A stretch of 36,200 bases of DNA from Gammaproteobacteria bacterium (GTDB lineage: Bacteria > Pseudomonadota > Gammaproteobacteria > JAKEHO01), in the NCBI GenBank assembly GCA_027296625.1, contig JAPUIX010000068.1, forward strand, positions 1 through 36,200, written 5' to 3'. The notes under the pieces are model-generated. The model saw only the letters and a program-made list of their open reading frames with translations, ran no database searches and was not told the DNA's origin. Position 1 is the first letter of the stretch; each line of letters begins with the position of its first letter. A program made the translations under genes and the position numbers. Positions 8,618 to 17,583 of the stretch are shown here, one piece after another.

Positions 8618-9605
8618 CTTGATTGCCGAAGGACGCGTCAAGCAGCTTCTCATCAAGTTGGCCCGCATGGAAACTCCGGCCACTATGGAGTTCAGTAACT
8701 GTCACCCGTGCTGGAGAAAACAGCATCGGGTCAATCTTAAAAAAGTCATAGTCGTGATCCTTAAATATTTGCGCAAAGGGCTTCCCGTAATCCCGGCAGG
8801 TACTGCTCGGCAGTGTTTCGGCAAGCTCGGCGGCCGCCGACTCCTCGCCCGTAACAAACAAGTGAACCTGCCCGCCAAAAACGATCGCATCATTGGTCCT
8901 GCCCATGGCGGTAATGAAATCCTTGGCAGGCGGGCACAATGGCGCACTGCCGGCGCCATCCACCACGTGCTCCAACGGAAAACCGAGGGCGTGGACCTTA
9001 TGTAGGGCCACCTCAAGCACCCGTGCAACCACCTGCACAGTGCCAGCGAGGCTCCGGGTGGGTGTCACGATCAAAGTCAACCCGTCAGGGCGAATACCAC
9101 ACATCTCGACAATCTTCTCGACCACAGCCATTGGCGGCGCCGTGTCGACCTCGAGAACGAGCGATGCACTCTGGGCCCGGTCACGATACCCCAATTCGTC
9201 AAATAAGGGCTCCTTGCTGCCCATGGCACGACCCGGGCCGGATCCAAGGGCATTGAAGGCCTCCTTCCCCTTGCCGTGCGACAGACTCCAACCCGCGTAC
9301 TGGCTGGCGAGGCAGGCGATAACCGGATCGCTTGCATACACATCCAGATGCCAATGCCAGTTTGTAAAGGTGTTGGCGCTGCGCAGGCTCACGTGACCAA
9401 GCCCACCCATGCAAATCTCCGCAATACGTCGCCCGGCCTCAAGGCCACCAGGCACCGTCATGCCGGCGTCCACCAACAGGCTTCCATTCTCAAGGACATC
9501 CACCTGAAGACGCAGTGATTGCGCGTCGTCAATGAGCGCTTCGACTAAGGGCTCTGCCAGTACGTTGACACTCGGTCGTGCCTGCGCATGTTCACTGCCA
9601 TTCAT
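8610..9605 (-). CDS. mch: Methenyl-H4MPT cyclohydrolase
   Basis: A 331-residue Mch, which interconverts methenyl-H4MPT and 5-formyl-H4MPT in the cytoplasm. Recognisable blocks are [53 protein letters not shown], the [21 protein letters not shown] block, [13 protein letters not shown], and the [11 protein letters not shown] end. Length is normal for the family. The first in-frame ATG is at 9605; a TTG at 9611 is possible but less likely. It lies 41 bp after the ATP-grasp gene at 9647-10780 and overlaps the next gene by 8 bp. Its substrate comes from MtdB and its product goes to the formyltransferases at 16613 and 23795. Confidence 0.96.
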   Translation of the reverse strand: MNGSEHAQARPSVNVLAEPLVEALIDDAQSLRLQVDVLENGSLLVDAGMTVPGGLEAGRRIAEICMGGLGHVSLRSANTFTNWHWHLDVYASDPVIACLASQYAGWSLSHGKGKEAFNALGSGPGRAMGSKEPLFDELGYRDRAQSASLVLEVDTAPPMAVVEKIVEMCGIRPDGLTLIVTPTRSLAGTVQVVARVLEVALHKVHALGFPLEHVVDGAGSAPLCPPAKDFITAMGRTNDAIVFGGQVHLFVTGEESAAAELAETLPSSTCRDYGKPFAQIFKDHDYDFFKIDPMLFSPARVTVTELHSGRSFHAGQLDEKLLDASFGNQDD

Positions 9606-9646
9606 TACCAACGCTTAAGCTTCTTGATTGGCGTACCATTTGATTC

Positions 9647-10780
9647 CTAGGCCACTTCTGCACGGCCCATGAGGGTCTGCTCAAACTGCAGAAGACGGTG
9701 CTGCACCGCTTGCCGTGCATGCCGAGCGCTCCTCCCACCGGCATGCACCGTGCATATCGGATCGCCGTATGGGATAAGCGTGCCATCTGCAGGGCGATCG
9801 CTTACCCAAGCCGGCCAGCCACCTCGCATCGAGATGGAAAGCGGCCTATCGGCATATAAGACGGCGTGGGCATTCACCGCACGCGGCGGGCGCCCGGGCA
9901 AGCGCACGAGGCGACCTTCACAGGCCTCGAGGTGAGCATGGAACAAGACGCCGTGCTGTTCATGGAGTTCAAATGTGGCGGGTGGCCGAGGATTGAGCTC
10001 CAAAACCCAAAAGGCATTGTCCTGCACGATGAAGTCGAGCCCACATAAACCCCGTAAATCGACCGCCCGCACCAGTTCGGCAACGGACTCTTCGATGGCG
10101 CGTTTTATCCGCGGCTCAAGCTCTGCTGCGCTGACGGCCCCACCATACAGGAAGGGTGTCTCGGGAACGTTTGCCGCGTGCCATTGCGTATTGTATCCGA
10201 GCACGGTAGCCACCTTACCATTCGCTAAAAAGACCAATGAACAGGGACGCCCCTCGAGGCGGCGCTGATAGTAATGCCGCTCGTCAGCAATATCCGCACG
10301 ATCAACGGGGAGTAGCCGGATATGACCCCCGCCTGCCGCACCCGTCCGCTTGATAAGCCAGCGGGTCTTGGCCCTGGGTAGCTTGACCGTGGTTTCCGGA
10401 TAAGGAATGCCGAGCCGCTCAAGCAGACAAAAGAATGACACCGGGTCCTTGACCTGGCGGATCACCTCCGGCCGAGTCCCAACAACGCGAAACTTCCTAC
10501 CGAGGCGCGCTAAGAGATCCGGACAGTGCTCAAAGCCGCTGCCATAGACGAGGCGCGTATCCCTGCCCCGGGGATAAAGACGCAGGGCAGCACTTATGAG
10601 CCGCTCCGTATCGAATCCTTTCCTGCACGTCCCGATGACCTCAGACGCCAAGCTCGCTCGGCGCGTATCCGTATCCCCGAAGACATCCAGTACGTAGGCA
10701 CCATACCCTGCGCGCTTTGCGGAGTTGGCCAGCGCCTGGCCAGACAACGCTGCAATTAAAACCTTAGGCTTCCCGCGCAT
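9647..10780 (-). CDS. ATP-grasp protein (Orf17-like) of H4MPT island
   Basis: A 377-residue ATP-grasp enzyme. It starts with KVLIAALSGQALANSAKRAGY, has an ATP-binding segment (TRWLIKRTGAAGGGHIRLL) and a metal-binding LCGLDFIVQDNAFWVLELNPRPPATF. It belongs to the ATP-grasp family regularly linked to H4MPT genes in methylotrophs (I think Orf17). It probably forms an amide or peptide bond during cofactor assembly; no substrate is known to me. The ATG at 10780 gives a 17-bp overlap with mtdB, consistent with one operon; the longer frame from 10804 adds eight residues. It is the third distinct ATP-grasp enzyme in the block. Confidence 0.8.
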   Translation of the reverse strand: MRGKPKVLIAALSGQALANSAKRAGYGAYVLDVFGDTDTRRASLASEVIGTCRKGFDTERLISAALRLYPRGRDTRLVYGSGFEHCPDLLARLGRKFRVVGTRPEVIRQVKDPVSFFCLLERLGIPYPETTVKLPRAKTRWLIKRTGAAGGGHIRLLPVDRADIADERHYYQRRLEGRPCSLVFLANGKVATVLGYNTQWHAANVPETPFLYGGAVSAAELEPRIKRAIEESVAELVRAVDLRGLCGLDFIVQDNAFWVLELNPRPPATFELHEQHGVLFHAHLEACEGRLVRLPGRPPRAVNAHAVLYADRPLSISMRGGWPAWVSDRPADGTLIPYGDPICTVHAGGRSARHARQAVQHRLLQFEQTLMGRAEVA

Positions 10781-11690
10781 ACTCGCGCGCCACCTTAAAG
10801 GCATCCTGGAAATCTAGATACAAGGGCTTGCTCGTCTCGATCATCATCTGGCACAGCTTGGAGTGGACCTTGTATTTAACATTGCCGATTGCAAGCGCCC
10901 CAATGCCCACCGCCTTGGACGGAGTTACTTCCAATATCTTACCCATGTCATTCACATCCACACCTTCAATGCCGAGCGGCGGTACGGCGTTGCAGTCAGC
11001 AGCGACGATGAGCGCCTTGGAGTCTTTCAGGTCACTAGCTTTCACCACTCGCACACCCGCCTTAGCCGTGTTGATAATCACATGAGCCTGATTCAACATA
11101 TGCGCCGCGCGGAACGGCAGTACCAGCGCGTCGTCTATCCGGCTGTCCGCACCGTCCATGTGAACACCATAACGCTTGTTGAAGGGTTCGGCGATTGCCC
11201 GGACGTGCTCGGCGTTACGGCGACTGCCGAGAAACACATTGGCACCACATTCCGCCGCGATCACACCTGCACAGAGCCCGACCGGGCCCGTGCCACCAAA
11301 AACATACATATTGAGCCCCTCTAACGACACACCTTTTTTCTTATCCACCCAGGACTCAACACACGCGATCACTGCAGCGGCCGTCGTAAATGCGCCGCTG
11401 GGATCAGCGAAAACCGAGACTTCGAAGGGCGGGACCATGGCCCCTTTAGCGGCCTCCAGCATATCGACCGCCAGACCAAACTCTCGGCCGCCTATGAATA
11501 TCCCTGTTCGCTTTACACCTTTGGGTCCACGGGAAAAAATCGTGTCCTGCACCAAACCCGGTATCTCGTCCAGGGTGACACCACTGTAGGGAATGACATC
11601 GTTGTAGCCGGCCTCGTAGGCCATGTTGACATCGAAAGGACTTACGTTTCGGGTTGGATTGAACATATGCAATAGAAAGGGGTCTTTCAT
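10764..11690 (-). CDS. mtdB: NAD(P)-dependent methylene-H4MPT dehydrogenase
   Basis: A 308-residue enzyme oxidising methylene-H4MPT to methenyl-H4MPT with NAD(P). The nucleotide-binding fold shows as MYVFGGTGPVGLCAGVIAAECGANVFLGSRR in the middle. The N-terminus (HMFNPTRNVSPFDVNMAYEAGYN) and the region ending VGIGALAIGNVKYKVH match the MtdB family rather than MtdA or FolD. The ATG at 11690 has AAGGAG about 14 nt upstream. It is 28 bp downstream of the mptG stop. The enzyme acts between Fae and Mch, both encoded downstream on the same strand. Cofactor choice between NAD and NADP cannot be read from the sequence by eye. Confidence 0.95.
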   Translation of the reverse strand: MKDPFLLHMFNPTRNVSPFDVNMAYEAGYNDVIPYSGVTLDEIPGLVQDTIFSRGPKGVKRTGIFIGGREFGLAVDMLEAAKGAMVPPFEVSVFADPSGAFTTAAAVIACVESWVDKKKGVSLEGLNMYVFGGTGPVGLCAGVIAAECGANVFLGSRRNAEHVRAIAEPFNKRYGVHMDGADSRIDDALVLPFRAAHMLNQAHVIINTAKAGVRVVKASDLKDSKALIVAADCNAVPPLGIEGVDVNDMGKILEVTPSKAVGIGALAIGNVKYKVHSKLCQMMIETSKPLYLDFQDAFKVAREYAREA

Positions 11691-11718
11691 GATTGAGTCC
11701 GATACTCCTTATATTGCC

Positions 11719-12720
11719 TTAGGTAGACGTTGCCGAACTGGATAGCGGACGGCCATGAACTGCGATGTCAGCGCCTTTGTTGCGTGCCTTGCATACCATG
11801 AAAGAAAGTGGGCTATCTGGGTTGCAACGCGCACGTAAGTCGCGTAATACCTGATAGGCTCGCGTTTCATGGTCAAACACCGCGAACCCGGTTGGCCCCC
11901 AGGAACTCTGGCCCACCCCTAGTACTCCCTGCGCCTTTAGCCTCGCGATCACATCCCTCGCCAAGGGACTACTAAAACGCCCGCCTTGCCACACTGCGAA
12001 ATGGTCGCCGATCATCTCCTGGATCTCAGTGATCGCATATCCGAACCCGCAGTAATCGGCCTCGACCAATGCAGGCAACACCTGTAGCAGGACCAGTCGA
12101 CAAATATGCGACACCTTGCTCGGCGCCATTTTGGGTAATTGCTCAAACGCGATATGCTCCTCTAAGCCATCAATGCCCCGCCGTTCCCGATCAAATATAA
12201 GGAGTACGCGCCAAGCCTCCGGAAAGGCAATATGACTGATCACCGGCGGCACCAGCGTGCCAGCGCCTCTTCCACCGTCCACCAGAAATCCACCCAGATC
12301 GAATGCGCCGATGCCAAGACCCGAACGGGTCCCTCGCTCGACCCGGTTGGCGATCTCCAAGAGGCGGACATTAACCTCAAATAAACGGGCAATGGCCACG
12401 CCCACAGCAAGCGACAGCTGAGTCCCTGAGCCTAGCCCCACGTGTTCCGGGATGGCTTCCTCAAGTTCGATTTGGACATCGCGTCCCACGTTAAAGGACT
12501 TCAGAAAGGTCCTTGCACAGGCAAGCGCGCGTTTACTGGATGGCCCGCGGGCTGCAGATTTACCGTCCGAAGTGTCCCTGATGGTAAGCCGCGTACAGGG
12601 CTGGGATAAGCACAAGCCTAAACTGCCGAAACGCCGTCCCAGCTCGCCATTCATATCCATAAACCCCATGTGCAGGCGAGCCGGCGCTGTAACGCTGACA
12701 CTCGGGCCCCTTGCCCCCAT
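11719..12720 (-). CDS. mptG: Beta-ribofuranosylaminobenzene 5'-phosphate synthase
   Basis: A GHMP-kinase-fold enzyme of about 333 residues that joins p-aminobenzoate (or hydroxybenzoate) to PRPP with loss of CO2 and pyrophosphate, the committed step of methanopterin synthesis. Seen are SVTAPARLHMGFMDMNGELGRRFGSLG at the N-terminus, the GHMP loop PEHVGLGSGTQLSLAVG, TRSGLGIGAFDLGGFLVDGG, and GVGQSSWGPTGFAV near the C-terminus. I chose ATG 12720 because about ten residues then precede the conserved block; a GTG at 12774 would add 18 residues, and neither has a strong ribosome binding site. It is first in the minus-strand block, and the PabB gene nearby could supply its substrate. Confidence 0.92.
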   Translation of the reverse strand: MGARGPSVSVTAPARLHMGFMDMNGELGRRFGSLGLCLSQPCTRLTIRDTSDGKSAARGPSSKRALACARTFLKSFNVGRDVQIELEEAIPEHVGLGSGTQLSLAVGVAIARLFEVNVRLLEIANRVERGTRSGLGIGAFDLGGFLVDGGRGAGTLVPPVISHIAFPEAWRVLLIFDRERRGIDGLEEHIAFEQLPKMAPSKVSHICRLVLLQVLPALVEADYCGFGYAITEIQEMIGDHFAVWQGGRFSSPLARDVIARLKAQGVLGVGQSSWGPTGFAVFDHETRAYQVLRDLRARCNPDSPLSFMVCKARNKGADIAVHGRPLSSSATST

Positions 12721-13096
12721 GTTCTGTTGTCGCTCTTCTTTCACACGCAAATAGCCTAAGCCTATATCCTTCACCTACCGCTTAGTCTCACGGCGCGCAA
12801 GGCCCTATACTATATCGCATGCGACACAATCGATGCACTGGCTAGGCAGATCATCAAAGATAACCCCAAGCCTGTAGATCGATTCGGTGATGATTGAGGC
12901 AAATCGCAGCGCCATCTCCCTGAAATTCTCAGTCTGGCGACCTATGCAGACAATTTCTGGTCGAAAATGTAGCGAAATTGACGGCTGCAACGGGAAGTGG
13001 TACAAAAACGAGTGGCGTGGTAGAAAAGTAGGCGTTGGCTTTTCCCTATCCCCCTCAATCCCTTCATGTTCGTTTACAGTGCGGCGGAGACAGTTC
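12721..13096. other. Divergent promoter region between mptG and fwdD blocks
   Basis: About 376 bp separate the divergent starts (about 320 bp if mptG starts at the GTG at 12774). It holds a good plus-strand promoter candidate (12978-13006). On the minus strand, a TATAGT-like -10 lies at 12814-12809 without a clear -35 match. The open frames that cross this region lack family motifs, and no clear operator palindrome was found. Confidence 0.5.
12978..13006 (+). promoter_or_regulatory. Predicted sigma70-type promoter of the fwdD operon
   Basis: TTGACG (12978-12983), a 17-bp spacer, then TACAAA (13001-13006): five of six and four of six consensus matches at ideal spacing. The implied transcription start near 13013 leaves a leader of about 84 nt before fwdD. 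It is placed correctly to drive the first formyl-methanofuran cluster. Read by eye only. Confidence 0.5.
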
Positions 13097-13444
13097 ATGG
13101 TAGAGACGATGAGTCTAGTTGCCGGTCGCTCTAGCAAGCAGGGCACCGCCTTATGCGCCGGCAAGCTGGAGGACGAATATCGTGAAGTAACGTCCACTCT
13201 GGAGATGAACGTCGATGACATGGCCCGTCTCGGTTTGAAAGATGGCGATCCGGTGCGGCTAAGTACTGACGCGGGCGAAGCAGTGGTGCGCTGCATTGGT
13301 CGCAAAGCAGAGGACTTGCCCTTAGGCGTCTTGTTTATGGCCTACGGGCCGCCGTCAAGTCAGTTGATGGACAGCGATACGGCGGGTACCGGCATGCCGA
13401 TCTCAAAAAACTTTGAGGTCTTAGTTGAACCTGTAAAGGGTTAA
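13097..13444 (+). CDS. fwdD: Formylmethanofuran dehydrogenase subunit D (molybdopterin dinucleotide-binding)
   Basis: A 115-residue protein matching the FwdD/FmdD family, the small molybdopterin-dinucleotide-binding domain of archaeal formylmethanofuran dehydrogenase. Supporting segments are AGKLEDEYREVTSTLEMNVDDM, LGLKDGDPVRLSTDAGEAVVR, the LPLGVLFMAYGPPSSQL block and DTAGTGMPISKNFEVLVEP. The fold is the C-terminal beta-barrel domain of the DMSO reductase superfamily, here as a separate chain that would complete the cofactor pocket of FwdB. The ATG at 13097 has GGAG 7 nt upstream; earlier in-frame codons (to 12887) give unlike sequence. It lies 20 bp before fwdB. Characterised bacterial Fhc complexes have no such subunit, and there is none in the second set at 20822. 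Its presence argues that the neighbouring FwdB really binds a Mo or W cofactor. Confidence 0.88.
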   Translation: MVETMSLVAGRSSKQGTALCAGKLEDEYREVTSTLEMNVDDMARLGLKDGDPVRLSTDAGEAVVRCIGRKAEDLPLGVLFMAYGPPSSQLMDSDTAGTGMPISKNFEVLVEPVKG

Positions 13445-13464
13445 CTAACCTGCGAGGAAACAAG

Positions 13465-14832
13465 ATGAGCGAAAATATCCGTACCGTGGAAAATGCCACA
13501 TGCACCTTTTGCGGCTGCGTCTGCGACGACATGATCCTGACCGTCGACCTGGACGAGAAGCGCATTACTCGGGCCAAAAACGCGTGTGTCTTGGGACGCG
13601 CCTGGTTCGCCGGGCACAAACATGAAGAACGCCCGTTCGCCCTCATCGACGGTAAAGAAGCGACGACCGCCGAAGGTGTCGAAGAGGCTGCACAGATCCT
13701 GGCCAAGGCCCGTTTTCCGATTACCTATGGACTCAGTGATACGACCTGCGAGGCGCAGCGCCAAGCGGTCGCGATCGCCGATCTGATCGGTGCCAGCATC
13801 GATACAACAACGTCCGTATGTCATGGTCCATCGGGGATTGCCTTTGAGGGCATTGGCGAAAGCACCATGACCCTCGGCGAAGTTAAGAATCGTGCTGACT
13901 TAGTTATCTTTTGGGGCGGTAATCCAGCCGCATCACATCCCCGTCTCTTTACCCGCTACGCAGTAACGCCTAAAGGAATGTATGTGCCCAATGGTAAGAA
14001 GGATCGCACGGTCGTTTTAGTTGACGTCCGCCGCACACAGAGCGTGCCAGTCGCGAACATCTTTATTCAAATTAAGCCCCGCAGCGATTTCGAAGTGCTT
14101 TGGGCACTTAGAGCCTTGGTTAAGGGCCGCCGGATCGACCCGATTATCGAGGAGAGAACCGGAGTCTCATTAGCTACTTTAGAAGACTTGGTCGACCGTA
14201 TGAAGAATTGCCAGTATGGTGTCCTCCTATTCGGCATGGGATTGACCATGACCCGTGGCCGGCACTTCAACTCCGGGGCCCTGTTAGCGCTGGCAACCGA
14301 TCTGAACGATTACACACATTTTGTGGCCAAACCCGTTCGTGGGCACGGCAATGTGACTGGCGCGGATAATGTCCTTTCCTGGCAAACCGGATTTCCCTTC
14401 GCCGTTAACTTTAGTCGCGGATATCCCCGCTTCAATCCGGGTGAGTTTACAACGGTCGATCTCCTATCACGCGCTGAAGCCGATGCCGCCTTAATTATCG
14501 CAGCTGATCCGGCGGCGAACTTCCCTAAAGCCGCCGTTGAACACCTTCGAAAGATCCCCGTGATCCTACTCGATCCCAAACCCACCGACACCAGCCAACT
14601 TGCCCGTGTGGCCTTTACAACAGCCACCTATGGCATCAATACAGCAGGGACCGTGTACCGTATGGACGACGTGCCCATCACGTTGCGCCCGGCGTTCGAA
14701 TCACCTTATCCCAGTGATGAAGAGGTGTTGACTGCGATCAAGAAGCGTCTGCATGAGTTGACGTTGGCCAGGGGTGGCGCGTACGGGGCGGGCGCAACGC
14801 AACACGTCGCGGCGCCAGTGTCTTCCAGCTAA
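13465..14832 (+). CDS. fwdB: Formylmethanofuran dehydrogenase catalytic subunit B, Mo/W-site type
   Basis: A 455-residue member of the molybdopterin oxidoreductase superfamily, FwdB/FhcB branch. Cysteines at 13, 16, 18, 20 and 41 (CTFCGCVCDD, then KNAC) supply a [4Fe-4S] site. Residue C119 in SVCHGPSG (codon 13819-13821, TGT) aligns in position and context with the tungsten-ligating Cys118 of Methanothermobacter FwdB. Further archaeal-type blocks are LGEVKNRADLVIFWGGNPAASHPRLF, VTPKGMYVPNGKKDRTVVLVDVRRTQS, and the WQTGFPFAVNFSRGYPRFNPGEFTTVDLL region. These features predict reversible formate/CO2 conversion, in contrast to the paralogue at 20822. GAGGAAACAAG precedes the ATG. Whether the metal is Mo or W, and the direction in vivo, cannot be told. 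Confidence 0.92.
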   Translation: MSENIRTVENATCTFCGCVCDDMILTVDLDEKRITRAKNACVLGRAWFAGHKHEERPFALIDGKEATTAEGVEEAAQILAKARFPITYGLSDTTCEAQRQAVAIADLIGASIDTTTSVCHGPSGIAFEGIGESTMTLGEVKNRADLVIFWGGNPAASHPRLFTRYAVTPKGMYVPNGKKDRTVVLVDVRRTQSVPVANIFIQIKPRSDFEVLWALRALVKGRRIDPIIEERTGVSLATLEDLVDRMKNCQYGVLLFGMGLTMTRGRHFNSGALLALATDLNDYTHFVAKPVRGHGNVTGADNVLSWQTGFPFAVNFSRGYPRFNPGEFTTVDLLSRAEADAALIIAADPAANFPKAAVEHLRKIPVILLDPKPTDTSQLARVAFTTATYGINTAGTVYRMDDVPITLRPAFESPYPSDEEVLTAIKKRLHELTLARGGAYGAGATQHVAAPVSSS

Positions 14833-14855
14833 TCAAACCTAAGTTTCAGCCTTCT

Positions 14856-16490
14856 ATGCTCCGCATCGTCAATGGTAGAGTCTACGACCCTGCCAACAAC
14901 GTGGATGGGGAAGTACGCGATATCTGCATACAAGATGGCAAGATTGTAGAAAGCGTACCGCCGGATGCAAAACGCATCGACGCCCAGGGTATGGTCGTGA
15001 TGCCCGGTGGTGTCGACATTCATTGCCACATCGCTGGTCCCAAAGTTAATCTGGCGCGCAAACTGCAGCCCGAAGATCATCGCCACGATGTCCATCCCGG
15101 TACACCGTTCACACGTTCCGGTACGGGTGGGGTGGTCCCTTCAACCTTTACAACAGGCTATCGCTATACAGCTTTGGGCTATACCACCGCAATGGAGGCG
15201 GCTGTGCCACCCATTGGGGCCCGCCATGCCTTGGAAGAACTCCACGATACACCAGTGATCGATAAGGGGTTTTACGTCCTGCTTGGTAACAACGTCTTTC
15301 TTTACCAACTGCTTAAAGAAGGGCGAATGGACCAGTTTCGCCAGGCTGTCGCGTGGTGGCTAAACGTTACCAAGGCCTACGCCGCAAAGCTCGTCAACCC
15401 CGGCGGAGATGAACTCTGGAAAGGACGGCGCAATGCAAATATTACTAGGCTCGATGAAAAAATTGATCACTTTGACATTACCCCACGCCAAGTAATCAAG
15501 GCGTTCATAGAAGTCGTTAGTGAAATCGGTCTGCCTCATCCGCCCCATATCCACTGCAATAACTTGGGTCAAAGCGGTAACTACAAGACCACACTTGAGA
15601 CGATGCGCACAGCAGGAGACAAACGCGCCCATATCGCCCACATTCAGTTTCACAGCTATGGCGGTGAGCCGGGGAAGAATCCTACCTCAAAAGCTCCTGA
15701 GATCGCTGAATACATCAATGCGCACCCAAATATCAGTGCCGATGTGGGGCAAGTGATGTTCGGTAAAGCCACAATCATGACTGGTGATGCACCGATGGCC
15801 TGGTTGCTGCGTCAAATTACCGGGAATAAATGGGTAAACGCTGATACTGAACACGAGAGCGGCTGCGGCATTATCCCCTTCGCCTACCAAGAACATATTT
15901 ATACCCACGCCCTACAATGGGCAATCGGGTTGGAGTTGTTTCTCCTATCGCAGGACCCCTGGCGTTTGGTACTCTCAACTGATCATCCAAACGGTGGTTC
16001 GTTTATGAATTATCCCCGTCTGATCCGGTTACTCATGGATCGCACATTCCGCAATGAGCAGATTGGCTTGGTGAATCAAAAAGCAATTCGTAAAACCGTG
16101 CTGTTGGATGATCTTGACCGTGAATATTCCTTACAAGAGATTGCGATTGTCACGCGGGCCGGTCCAGCAAAGCTATTAGGGCTGCGTAACAAAGGTCAAT
16201 TGGGTGTTGCGGCTGACGCCGACGTTACAATTTATGAGGAGCATGACGACAAGGAACAGATGTTTAGTGCGCCGCGCTATGTCATCAAAGACGGACAGTT
16301 AATCATCGAAGATCATGAATTCCGCTCTGACCATGAAGGCCGTCTACTCCATGTTGCTCCTGAGTACGATCCTGAGATCGAACAAGCGATTCGGCCTTTC
16401 TTCGAGGATTACTACACAATTGAATTTAACAACTATGCAGTTAACGATAGCTACTTACATCGCCATGAAACGATATCAACGACAACATAG
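14856..16490 (+). CDS. fwdA: Formylmethanofuran hydrolase subunit A (amidohydrolase fold), first copy
   Basis: A 544-residue urease-type amidohydrolase of the FwdA/FhcA family, which hydrolyses formyl-methanofuran to formate plus methanofuran at a dinuclear metal site. Ligand candidates are all present: H56 and H58 (DIHCH), K178 (AAKLVNPGG, the position carboxylated in archaeal FwdA), H231/H233 (HIHCNN), H262/H266 (HIQFHSYG) and D376 (STDHPNGG). Length and motif spacing match the archaeal subunit. In the archaeal complex formate passes through an internal channel to FwdB; the intact FwdB next door allows the same here, by inference. It starts 23 bp after fwdB, without a clear Shine-Dalgarno sequence. 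A divergent paralogue is at 22128. Confidence 0.95.
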   Translation: MLRIVNGRVYDPANNVDGEVRDICIQDGKIVESVPPDAKRIDAQGMVVMPGGVDIHCHIAGPKVNLARKLQPEDHRHDVHPGTPFTRSGTGGVVPSTFTTGYRYTALGYTTAMEAAVPPIGARHALEELHDTPVIDKGFYVLLGNNVFLYQLLKEGRMDQFRQAVAWWLNVTKAYAAKLVNPGGDELWKGRRNANITRLDEKIDHFDITPRQVIKAFIEVVSEIGLPHPPHIHCNNLGQSGNYKTTLETMRTAGDKRAHIAHIQFHSYGGEPGKNPTSKAPEIAEYINAHPNISADVGQVMFGKATIMTGDAPMAWLLRQITGNKWVNADTEHESGCGIIPFAYQEHIYTHALQWAIGLELFLLSQDPWRLVLSTDHPNGGSFMNYPRLIRLLMDRTFRNEQIGLVNQKAIRKTVLLDDLDREYSLQEIAIVTRAGPAKLLGLRNKGQLGVAADADVTIYEEHDDKEQMFSAPRYVIKDGQLIIEDHEFRSDHEGRLLHVAPEYDPEIEQAIRPFFEDYYTIEFNNYAVNDSYLHRHETISTTT

Positions 16491-16558
16491 ATAAAAAATT
16501 CATAAACACTGGGATTTCGTAAGCAACCGGTTTTGTTCAAACTACATTAGCACCATTT

Positions 16559-16564
16559 TACAAT
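16559..16564 (+). promoter_or_regulatory. Weak candidate -10 element upstream of ftr
   Basis: TACAAT sits in the AT-rich 122-bp gap between fwdA and ftr, about 49 bp before the ftr start. There is no good -35 at normal spacing (TTGTTC at 16533-16538 is 20 bp away). It may allow separate expression of ftr and fwdC; low confidence. Confidence 0.25.
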
Positions 16565-16612
16565 AGCCTGCCGCAAAAGATGGCTAGGGTTTTGGCAAAA
16601 TAAAGAAAAATA

Positions 16613-17506
16613 ATGCGCATCCAAGCCACCGAAATCATTGATACCTTTGCCGAGGCCTTCGAGATGTGGGCCGCGAGAATCATCATCACCGCGGAAACCC
16701 ATCAATGGGCAACTGCAGCGGCACAATCCATGACCGGCTTCGCTACTTCGGTCATTGGATGCAAATGCGAAGCAGGGATTGAGCGCGACCTCACCGCTGA
16801 TGAAACGCCTGATCGGCGCCCCGGCATTAGTGTTCTGCTGTTCGCCACTTCCAGTGAAGGCATAGGTAAACGCCTTGTCGAGCGCGTCGGCCAAAGTATC
16901 ATGACCTGCCCTACAACAGCCTGCTTTAACGGGCTCACCAGCGAGAGTGATGTGGTCGTCGGCGGACAACTTCGCTACTTTGGCGACGGCTATCAGATCA
17001 GCAAACAGTTGGACGGGCGTCGTTTCTGGCGGATCCCGGTAATGGATGGTGAGTTCTTAGTTGAAGATCGCTTCGGCGTTCAGCCTGCTGTTGGTGGCGG
17101 TAATATCTTAATATTAGGGAAAGATATGCAGACAACCCTGCGTGCCGCCAAGGCAGCCACAAAAGCCATGAGGGAGGTGCCTGGTGTTATTCTGCCGTTC
17201 CCAGACGGTGTTGTCCGCAGTGGCAGCAAGCCCGGGTCCAGATACAAGGCCCTATTTGCTTCAACCAATGATCCGTACTGTCCCACGCTGCGTGCCATCG
17301 CCCCAGAAACAAAGGTGAACGCCGACGTAAACAGTGTACTGGAAATCGTCCTGGATGGCCTCGATCTTAACGCCGTTGAGGTTGCCATGCGCCATGGCAT
17401 TTATGCCGCCGCCAGACGCGGCATCAAGCAAATTTCCGCAGGCAATTACGGTGGCGATTTGGGTCAATATCAAATCCGCCTGTACGATCTCATCAAGGAT
17501 CAATGA
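16613..17506 (+). CDS. ftr: Formylmethanofuran:H4MPT formyltransferase, first copy
   Basis: A 297-residue Ftr/FhcD, which moves the formyl group between H4MPT and methanofuran. Family blocks include IIDTFAEAFEMWAARIIITA, the GFATSVIGCKCEAGIE segment, TPDRRPGISVL, RVGQSIMTCPTTACFNG, LRYFGDGYQ, VGGGNILILG, and ISAGNYGGDLGQYQIRL. Length is normal. The ATG at 16613 is the first codon compatible with the family start; only an A-rich weak ribosome binding site precedes it. A 122-bp gap after fwdA and a 77-bp gap before fwdC contrast with the tightly packed second cluster. In bacteria FhcD is part of the Fhc complex; in methanogens Ftr is a free enzyme. Which applies here cannot be read from the sequence. 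Confidence 0.95.
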   Translation: MRIQATEIIDTFAEAFEMWAARIIITAETHQWATAAAQSMTGFATSVIGCKCEAGIERDLTADETPDRRPGISVLLFATSSEGIGKRLVERVGQSIMTCPTTACFNGLTSESDVVVGGQLRYFGDGYQISKQLDGRRFWRIPVMDGEFLVEDRFGVQPAVGGGNILILGKDMQTTLRAAKAATKAMREVPGVILPFPDGVVRSGSKPGSRYKALFASTNDPYCPTLRAIAPETKVNADVNSVLEIVLDGLDLNAVEVAMRHGIYAAARRGIKQISAGNYGGDLGQYQIRLYDLIKDQ

Positions 17507-17583
17507 GTGATGAACCTCTCATCTATCAAGATTATATCCGTAGGCTGTAGAGCCAGCTTTGATGTTACATCAGCGTTGCCCAG

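Noticed and set aside
12805-13305. 166-codon minus-strand open frame overlapping fwdD
   Set aside because: It runs antisense to the well-supported fwdD gene and across its promoter; the translation shows no family features.
13819-13821. Selenocysteine or recoded codon at the FwdB metal-ligand position
   Set aside because: The codon is TGT, an ordinary cysteine.
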